The translations under genes and the position numbers were made by a program. From DATLFP01 sp035540955 (GTDB lineage Bacteria; Actinomycetota; Acidimicrobiia; Acidimicrobiales; CADCSY01): a stretch of DNA of 19,855 bases. Of the stretch, positions 15,707 through 19,855 are shown piece by piece. Where the stretch lies: NCBI GenBank assembly GCA_035540955.1, contig DATLFP010000163.1:1-19855 (forward strand), written 5' to 3'. Every line of letters starts with the position of its first letter. Position 1 is the first letter of the stretch. Below the pieces are notes generated by a model. It was not told the DNA's origin and made no database searches. It saw only the letters and a program-made list of their open reading frames with translations.

Positions 15707-15735
15707 TTGCAACTGTTATGCAGAACGTATACAGT
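15707..15735 (+). promoter_or_regulatory. Promoter of the small coiled-coil protein gene
   Basis: TTGCAA (15707-15712) and TACAGT (15730-15735) are separated by 17 bp, the standard layout of a housekeeping promoter. It is the best -35/-10 pair in the window and sits in its AT-richest short patch. The start would fall near 15742, giving a leader of about 27 nt with AGGAGA as Shine-Dalgarno. TATACA at 15728-15733 is an alternative -10 with 15-bp spacing. Confidence 0.5.
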
Positions 15736-15745
15736 GGTTGTACAC
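15727..15745. promoter_or_regulatory. Operator-like inverted repeat over the -10/start site
   Basis: GTATACA (15727-15733) and TGTACAC (15739-15745) form a 7-5-7 inverted repeat with six of seven bases matching. It covers the -10 and the predicted transcription start of the coiled-coil gene, where a repressor would block RNA polymerase. No regulator gene is in the window. The TTGTACAC-type half-site resembles operators of several repressor families, so the family cannot be named. Confidence 0.4.
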
Positions 15746-15768
15746 CCCCCCAGAGCAGGAGAGTTCCC

Positions 15769-16182
15769 ATGACTGATGTGCGGTCCATCGTGAAGGACGC
15801 CGCCTACGTGACGATCGGCTTCGGCGTGCTCGCCGTGCAGAAGGCCCAGGTCCAGCGCCAGGAGCTGCGCAAGCGCCTCGAGTCGAGCCTCGGCGACGCC
15901 AAGGGCGGCTTCGAGAAGCTCGGCGAGGACGTCGGCGACCGGCTGAAGCTGGTCGAGGAGCGCCTCGAGGCGCTCGGCAAGCAGGTCGACGCCGCCGCCG
16001 ACGACGTGGAGGAGCGGTTCGAGGCCGCCCTCGACGAGATCCAGGCTCGGCTGCCCGAGCAGGCCAAGGAGCTGTTCGAGAAGGCCCGTGCCGCCGGCAA
16101 GGACGCCCGCACCCAGGTGCGCCAGCTGGTGAAGGCCAACGCCAAGACCACCAACGGCACCAAGGCCAGCGCCGCCGCATAG
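15769..16182 (+). CDS. Small coiled-coil protein, phasin/HBHA-like
   Basis: A 137-residue, highly charged, almost wholly helical protein. After MTDVRSIVKDAAYVTIGFGV, a short semi-hydrophobic stretch (11-23), residues 24-115 show heptad-like Leu/Val/Ala spacing (RLKLVEERLEALGKQVDAAA, then EERFEAALDEIQARL). The tail (about 116-137) is rich in Lys, Ala and Thr with no acid residues. This layout resembles mycobacterial heparin-binding haemagglutinin, phasins and apolipoprotein-like helices, all of which bind membranes, lipid bodies or polyanions. I do not recognise an exact family and infer only a structural or surface-coating role. The ATG at 15769 has AGGAGA 7 nt upstream and a good promoter with an operator-like repeat. 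It is monocistronic, bounded downstream by strong hairpins. Confidence 0.85.
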   Translation: MTDVRSIVKDAAYVTIGFGVLAVQKAQVQRQELRKRLESSLGDAKGGFEKLGEDVGDRLKLVEERLEALGKQVDAAADDVEERFEAALDEIQARLPEQAKELFEKARAAGKDARTQVRQLVKANAKTTNGTKASAAA

Positions 16183-16186
16183 ATCC

Positions 16187-16234
16187 TTCTCGGTACCGCA
16201 CGGCGCGCGTGTCCGCGCCGACGGGTACCGAGAA
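16187..16234. terminator. Compound hairpin after the coiled-coil gene
   Basis: An 11-bp perfect outer stem, TTCTCGGTACC (16187-16197) with GGTACCGAGAA (16224-16234), encloses a second 6-bp stem, GGCGCG (16202-16207) with CGCGCC (16214-16219), around a 6-nt loop. The two are separated by a symmetric 4x4 internal loop. It begins 5 nt after the stop codon. There is no U-run, so it would be a U-less terminator or an mRNA 3'-end stabiliser; it can work on either strand. Confidence 0.6.
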
Positions 16235-16242
16235 CGAAGGTC

Positions 16243-16285
16243 GAGCCCCCGAGGTCGCACTCCCGCCCCTGCGACCCGGGGGCTC
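16243..16285. terminator. Second strong hairpin in the convergent gap
   Basis: GAGCCCCCG (16243-16251) plus GGTCGCA (16253-16259) pairs with TGCGACC (16270-16276) plus CGGGGGCTC (16277-16285). This gives 16 bp broken only by one bulged A at 16252, with a 10-nt C-rich loop. No U-tract follows on either side. It is a probable bidirectional terminator shared by the coiled-coil gene and the converging SpoIID gene. Confidence 0.6.
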
Positions 16286-16306
16286 CTTCGCGCCTGCGCC
16301 CCTGGA

Positions 16307-16355
16307 GATCTCGGGCTGTTGGGCGCCCGTCCAGGGCCTCCGCCGACCCGAGATC
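16307..16355. terminator. Third inverted repeat, at the SpoIID gene 3' side
   Basis: GATCTCGGG (16307-16315) is perfectly complementary to CCCGAGATC (16347-16355), a 9-bp stem with a 31-nt loop. The right arm can alternatively fold as CCGAG/CTCGG with a 4-nt loop. It ends 17 bp before the stop codon of the minus-strand SpoIID gene and so probably helps terminate that transcript. Confidence 0.45.
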
Positions 16356-16372
16356 CTCGGCCGGGTCGGACC

Positions 16373-18349
16373 TCAGAAGCCCGCGTCGCCGAAGTCGTAG
16401 AGGGCGCCGTCGGTGCCGACGAGCCAGTAGCCGTTGCCGGTCGGCGTGGTCGCCATGCCGGCGATCGGGGCCGCCAGCGTGGTGGCGCCGAGGGAGCCGT
16501 AGAAGTAGCGGGGGCCGTCGGGGAAGGTGAAGACCCCGCCGTCGGAGGCCACGAACCAGTAGGCGAGGCCGCGGGGGTGCACCGTCATCCCGACGATCGG
16601 CTTGTTGAGACGGATGTTGCCGGTGGAGCCCCGGAACCGGGCGCTGCCGAAGGTGAAGATGCCGCCGTCGCGAGCGACCATGTAGTAGCCGTCGCCCGTC
16701 GGGTGCACCGCCATGCCCACGACCGGCTGGTTGAGCCGCACCGCGCCCATCGAGCCGAGGAACTTGGCGTCGCCGAAGCTGAAGATGCCGCCGTCGGACG
16801 CCACGAGGTAGTAGCCCCGGCCGGTGTTCGTCGCCGCCATGCCCACGATCGGCTGGTTGAGGTGGCGGCCGCGGAGCGAACCGAGGTCGGGGGCGTCGCC
16901 GAAGGCGTAGACCGAGCCGTCGGCGCCCGCCATCCAGTAGCCCTTGCCCGAGGGCGAGGCCGCCATCGCCACGACCGGCTTGGGCAGGCCGATGCCCTCC
17001 ATCGACCCGTAGGTCCCGGCGTCGCCGTAGGCGAGGACCTCACCGGTGACCGACGCCAGCAGCACGCCGGTGCCGGCTCGCAGCGTCGCCACGGCGGTGG
17101 CCGGGGAGTTCAGCGACGGGTCGATGATGCGGTACCAGTCGGACTTCAGCCCCAGCTTGGAGCGGAGGTCGTTGGCGCTCACCGTGATCGACGACTGATC
17201 GCCGGCGATCCGCACCTGGAGCGCCCGCCCGCCGCTCTGGCCGAGCCCGTTGCGGCTGGTGACGGTGATCGACTGCAGCGTGCCGACCGCGGGGTACGCC
17301 TGCTGCACCTTCGACACGAAGATGTCGGTCTTCCACCGGTGGTTCGGGTTGGTCGAGATGGCGTCGCCGGCATCGACCACGGCCGGGAAGGTGCCGCCGG
17401 CGGTGTGACCGCCGGTCGAGGACGAGAACTCGGTGCGAGCGACGGCGCCGGTCGCGAACACGCGGATCTCGCCCGCCGTCTCACTGATGGCGCGGTCGGT
17501 GTTGGGGTGCTCGATGCGGGTGCCGTTGAGGCCGGCGCCGCCGTACACCTGGCACGCGGTCGTGTCGCACGTCTGGAACGCGTTGGAGATCGGGTTGCGG
17601 TTCTCGCCCCACGCGTACGACCGGGCCGCCACCGTCTGGGCCTTGAGCGCCTGGAGGCCGCGGCCGCCGCCGAGATCGCCCCACGACGCCGGCGACTCGC
17701 GGGGCACGACGCCCCGCAGGTACTGCTCCATGGCGACGTAGTTGATGACGCGGGTGAAGCCGGTGCCGTTCTCGGTGAGCAGGCGCATCATCACCGTGCC
17801 GCGGTAGGCGCGGCGCTGCGCGGCGCAGACGTTGATCATCTGGTTGACGTCGTCGCCGGTGTAGGCGGTGCGGGCCTCGACGTTGACCGAGGACGCGACG
17901 GTGCGGACCTCGACCCATGGCCCGGTGCACGACGCCCCCCGCTCGATGGTCCAGCCGCTGCCGTTCCAGCGGACGCGCGCCGCGGTGCCGGCCGGCATGG
18001 GGTCCTCGGCGCTCGACGCCAGCGAGAACGGACCCGACGAGGTCACGATCAGGTCCTTCGGGGCACTGGTGGTGCCGTCGAGCTCGACGAGCTTCACGCC
18101 GATCGTGCCGTCGGGACGCGACCCCTTGGTGGTCCCGCCGTAGAAGTGGTTGAGGATCCGCGCGTAGTCCCACCCGTGGTCGATCGCGTAGCCGAGCGCG
18201 CCGTACTGCCCCAGGCCCCGCCCGTGACCCCACCCGTGGCCCTCGAACTGGATGTAGCTCGATGGGTACGCGGATGCCGCCGGGGCGGCGGTGAGGAGCG
18301 TCGCGACGAGCGCGGCAAGCACCGCAAGTGCGCGCAGGGGGGTCCGCAC
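16373..18349 (-). CDS. Secreted SpoIID/LytB-domain protein with C-terminal beta-propeller repeats
   Basis: A 658-residue exported protein. Residues 1-27 are a signal peptide ending ASA. The SpoIID motif GHGWGHGRGLGQYGA (37-51), followed by YARILNHFYGGTT, comes first. The catalytic-domain segment MEQYLRGVVPRESPASW with candidate catalytic Glu218, then ALKAQTVAARSYAW, follows, and ends with LRSKLGLKSDWYRI (395-408). In spore-forming relatives SpoIID is a lytic transglycosylase acting on peptidoglycan stripped of peptides. Residues about 430-658 hold five to six repeats of about 42 residues of the type GYYLVASDGGIFSFGDAKFLGS, a propeller-like module frequent in Acidimicrobiia exoproteins, probably for wall or glycan binding. 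GTG at 18347-18349 lacks a Shine-Dalgarno, but TACCCT ends 8 nt upstream. Sporulation is not implied. Confidence 0.9.
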   Translation of the reverse strand: MRTPLRALAVLAALVATLLTAAPAASAYPSSYIQFEGHGWGHGRGLGQYGALGYAIDHGWDYARILNHFYGGTTKGSRPDGTIGVKLVELDGTTSAPKDLIVTSSGPFSLASSAEDPMPAGTAARVRWNGSGWTIERGASCTGPWVEVRTVASSVNVEARTAYTGDDVNQMINVCAAQRRAYRGTVMMRLLTENGTGFTRVINYVAMEQYLRGVVPRESPASWGDLGGGRGLQALKAQTVAARSYAWGENRNPISNAFQTCDTTACQVYGGAGLNGTRIEHPNTDRAISETAGEIRVFATGAVARTEFSSSTGGHTAGGTFPAVVDAGDAISTNPNHRWKTDIFVSKVQQAYPAVGTLQSITVTSRNGLGQSGGRALQVRIAGDQSSITVSANDLRSKLGLKSDWYRIIDPSLNSPATAVATLRAGTGVLLASVTGEVLAYGDAGTYGSMEGIGLPKPVVAMAASPSGKGYWMAGADGSVYAFGDAPDLGSLRGRHLNQPIVGMAATNTGRGYYLVASDGGIFSFGDAKFLGSMGAVRLNQPVVGMAVHPTGDGYYMVARDGGIFTFGSARFRGSTGNIRLNKPIVGMTVHPRGLAYWFVASDGGVFTFPDGPRYFYGSLGATTLAAPIAGMATTPTGNGYWLVGTDGALYDFGDAGF

Positions 18350-18357
18350 GGGTCCAA

Positions 18358-18363
18358 AGGGTA
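18358..18363 (-). promoter_or_regulatory. Putative -10 (TACCCT) of the SpoIID gene
   Basis: It reads TACCCT on the minus strand, ending 8 nt before the GTG start. It lies in the 60-bp divergent gap shared with the methyltransferase promoter. The placement fits a leaderless transcript; no -35 is recognisable. Confidence 0.45.
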
Positions 18364-18396
18364 CCGGCGGTCACCGGTCGATCTGGTGCACCGCAG

Positions 18397-18402
18397 TACC
18401 GT
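18397..18402 (+). promoter_or_regulatory. Putative -10 (TACCGT) of the methyltransferase gene
   Basis: TACCGT ends 7 nt before the GTG at 18410, placing the expected transcription start on the start codon. No Shine-Dalgarno precedes the GTG, which supports leaderless translation. The hexamer is identical to the one before the DUF3499 gene. Confidence 0.45.
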
Positions 18403-18409
18403 TCCCTTC

Positions 18410-19552
18410 GTGAAGCGGCTCCTGCGGCGGCTCCTGTTCCCTCTCACCTGGTTCGACAACCGGTTCCGGAGCCTCCACGAGCACGTCGACGTGGCGGTCG
18501 AGCACCACCTCGAGCCGGCGATGAACGAGCGGTTCGACCGCGTCGACTCGCTGCGTGAGCTCATGGCCGACCTGATCGAGCGGGTGAGCAGCGACACCCA
18601 GACCGCCGCCGAGTTCGCGGCGACGTTCCGCCGCTCGACCGACCGCGTGCACCACGAGCTGGCGGCCCTGTGGGCGTTCCTCGCCGCCGGGCCCGAGCCG
18701 CGCTTCGCCGAGCTGCTGCGCCGGTGCGCGGCCGGCGACGGACAGGCCGACCTCGAGCTGGCCAAGCTCCTCTACGAGCAGCTGCCGGGTCTGTGCGATC
18801 GCATCGTCGGCGCCCACGAGGGGATCCGGCTGCCGATCGGCCCCGGCACCGCCGACTTCCTCAACTGGTCGAACGGCCACCAGGGCCCCGCGGCGCAGGC
18901 CGGGGTCTGGTTCAACCCGCCCGTCACGGTCTTCCACCACGACGGCACCGTGCGCGCCAACGACGTGAACGAGCGGATCGTCGAGATCCCCTACGTCCTC
19001 GGCGCGGTGGCGTCGCTGCCGGCCGGGTCGCGGGTGCTCGACTTCGGGGCGACCGAGTCGACCGTCGCGCTGTCGCTCGCCGCGCTCGGCCACGACGTCG
19101 TCGCCGCCGACCTCCGCCCGTACCCCCTCCAGCACCCCCGCCTCCACTCCCTCGTCGGACCCATCGAGGAGTGGGAGGGCCCGGAGCATCCGTTCGACGC
19201 CGTCGTGTGCCTGTCGGCCATCGAGCACGTCGGGCTCGGCGCCTACGAGGAGGCCCCCACCGACGGCGACCTCGACCGCGCCATCGTCGAGCGCTTCGGG
19301 CGGTGGCTGCGCCCCGGCGGCGAGCTGGTGCTCACCGCGCCGTACGGCCGGTGGGAGGTGGGCGAGACGCAGCGGGTCTACGACGGCGCCCACCTCGACG
19401 CACTGCTCGCGGGTTGGCGCGTCGTCGATCGCGCCGTGTGCGTGCAGACGGGGCACGACCGCTGGGAGCGGGCCGACGGCGAGCCCGACCCCTCGACGTG
19501 GGACGACGGGACGCGCGGCGTCGTGCTGGTGCGCGTTACCCCCGATGCCTGA
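18410..19552 (+). CDS. Class I SAM-dependent methyltransferase with N-terminal coiled coil
   Basis: A 380-residue protein. The N-terminal 130 residues are helical and charged (FRSLHEHVDVAVEHHLEPAM, then a second helix set), with no signal peptide. A Rossmann methyltransferase follows at about 190-350: motif I as VLDFGATEST (209-218), the acidic SAM-ribose loop VVAADLRPYPL with Asp234, FDAVVCLSAIEHVG (262-275) and RPGGELVLTAPYG (301-313). The glycine-rich motif I is atypical (GATES rather than GCGTG), as in some sugar- or glycan-modifying methyltransferases. The target is unknown; linkage to a glycosyltransferase start suggests surface glycan or glycolipid methylation. The GTG was chosen because the open frame further upstream is antisense to the SpoIID gene, and a -10 sits 7 nt before it. 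It overlaps the next gene by 8 bp. Confidence 0.85.
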   Translation: MKRLLRRLLFPLTWFDNRFRSLHEHVDVAVEHHLEPAMNERFDRVDSLRELMADLIERVSSDTQTAAEFAATFRRSTDRVHHELAALWAFLAAGPEPRFAELLRRCAAGDGQADLELAKLLYEQLPGLCDRIVGAHEGIRLPIGPGTADFLNWSNGHQGPAAQAGVWFNPPVTVFHHDGTVRANDVNERIVEIPYVLGAVASLPAGSRVLDFGATESTVALSLAALGHDVVAADLRPYPLQHPRLHSLVGPIEEWEGPEHPFDAVVCLSAIEHVGLGAYEEAPTDGDLDRAIVERFGRWLRPGGELVLTAPYGRWEVGETQRVYDGAHLDALLAGWRVVDRAVCVQTGHDRWERADGEPDPSTWDDGTRGVVLVRVTPDA

Positions 19553-19855
19553 CGCCGGCACCTGGCATCTCGTCCACGACCTGCAGGCGACGCAGAGCAC
19601 CGCCCACGCCGAGCGGGGCGTGGCGCGCTACGTCAAGGAGCACGTGCGGGCGCTGCTGCGGCGGGGCGCCGGCGACGCGCTCCTGCTGAACCCGCACCTG
19701 CCGTTCCCCCGCCGACTCGAACAGGACTTCCTCACCTCGCCGCTGCTGCAGTGGAGCACCCAGAGCGTGCTGCGGGCGGTCGCCGAACGGGCGAGCGGAC
19801 CCCTCGCCTACTTCCTGCACTCACCGTTCGAGCTGTCGCTCCGGGGGGAGGGCGA
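19545..19855 (+). CDS. Glycosyltransferase, GT4-like, partial (N-terminus only)
   Basis: 103 residues are visible, starting at the ATG 19545-19547 that overlaps the methyltransferase end by 8 bp and running off the right edge with no stop. The opening HLVHDLQATQ, then ERGVARYVKEHVRALL, follows the DLQA...(E/R)RG(I/V)xRY pattern at the start of many GT4-type (GT-B fold) glycosyltransferases in polysaccharide clusters. In those enzymes the glycine-rich loop approaches the donor or acceptor sugar. LAYFLHSPFE also fits the N-terminal half of such enzymes. No catalytic C-terminal motif (the E-x7-E region) is in view, so the family call rests on the first 40 residues. With the preceding methyltransferase it may open a surface-glycan gene cluster to the right. 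Confidence 0.7.
   Translation, partial: MPDAGTWHLVHDLQATQSTAHAERGVARYVKEHVRALLRRGAGDALLLNPHLPFPRRLEQDFLTSPLLQWSTQSVLRAVAERASGPLAYFLHSPFELSLRGEG

Noticed and set aside
14362..16260. 632-codon minus-strand frame crossing the GT2 start and the coiled-coil gene
   Set aside because: It runs antisense to the coiled-coil gene and out of frame with the GT2 gene, and is Arg/Pro/Gly-rich with no motif.
16373..17100. DNA repeat array such as CRISPR or a tandem repeat
   Set aside because: The periodicity of about 126 bp is the coding of protein-level propeller repeats, with diverged bases and no spacers.
16373..18349. Evidence for sporulation from the SpoIID domain
   Set aside because: SpoIID/LytB proteins are widespread in non-sporulating actinobacteria, and no other sporulation gene is present.
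16319..18409. Long N-terminal extension of the methyltransferase frame
   Set aside because: It is antisense to the SpoIID gene and compositionally shadow-like. The GTG at 18410 with a -10 just upstream is a much better start.

Overview
The window is very GC-rich on both strands, starts many genes with GTG, packs them with 1-4 bp overlaps, and carries DUF3499- and DUF5719-type genes beside manB, Trm112, a bifunctional phosphosugar isomerase and ahcY. That combination points to the Actinobacteria. The C-terminal propeller repeats on the SpoIID protein and the large PTPS-related/YfhO-like membrane protein suggest the class Acidimicrobiia (Ilumatobacter/Iamia relatives). The class-level call is inference from memory of these families. 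No rRNA, tRNA, CRISPR array, insertion sequence or phage gene is visible, and base composition is uniform apart from one small AT-richer patch near 15700-15750.

Layout. Positions 1-7403 (minus strand) hold a tightly coupled envelope-sugar operon: a large membrane protein (PTPS-related/GT-C-like), a GtrA-GT2 polyprenol-phosphate glycosyltransferase, manB (phosphomannomutase), a Trm112-like protein, and the glucose/mannose-6-phosphate isomerase. These are followed by ahcY, which has its own -10 and leader and runs off the left edge. Positions 7463-8705 (minus) hold three small genes: a zinc ribbon, a CPBP protease and DUF3499. Positions 8767-10765 (plus) hold ftsH, interrupted by an apparent one-base insertion. 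Positions 10682-15677 (minus) hold a second coupled operon: a 1035-residue GT2 membrane protein, DUF5719 and a membrane-anchored thioredoxin. The thioredoxin gene overlaps the ftsH 3' end tail-to-tail by 84 bp. Positions 15769-16182 (plus) hold a small coiled-coil protein with an operator-like inverted repeat at its promoter. Positions 16183-16372 are a convergent gap with three strong inverted repeats. Positions 16373-18349 (minus) hold a secreted SpoIID/LytB protein with beta-propeller repeats. Positions 18410 to the end (plus) hold a methyltransferase and the start of a GT4-like glycosyltransferase.

How the parts fit. The isomerase can make mannose-6-P and ManB mannose-1-P. The GtrA-GT2 enzyme resembles those that load a hexose onto polyprenyl phosphate, and the large membrane proteins look like lipid-sugar-using or GT2 transferases on the outer face of the membrane. 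SpoIID (peptidoglycan), the thioredoxin, FtsH and the right-edge methyltransferase/glycosyltransferase pair also fit an envelope-biogenesis neighbourhood. From memory, the order GT2 - DUF5719 - DUF3499 - manB - Trm112 - isomerase - ahcY is a conserved actinobacterial backbone. Here ftsH, a thioredoxin, a CPBP protease, a zinc ribbon and the two extra glycosyltransferase-type genes are interleaved in it.

The most notable non-coding pattern is a TA(C/G)CnT hexamer lying 7-9 nt before the start codon of six first-in-transcript genes, which suggests leaderless transcription as the default for promoter-proximal genes here. I did not find a clearly unprecedented multi-gene system. The best leads are the leaderless-promoter pattern, the structured convergent gap with the operator-controlled coiled-coil gene, the permuted SpoIID-propeller protein, and the ftsH frameshift.
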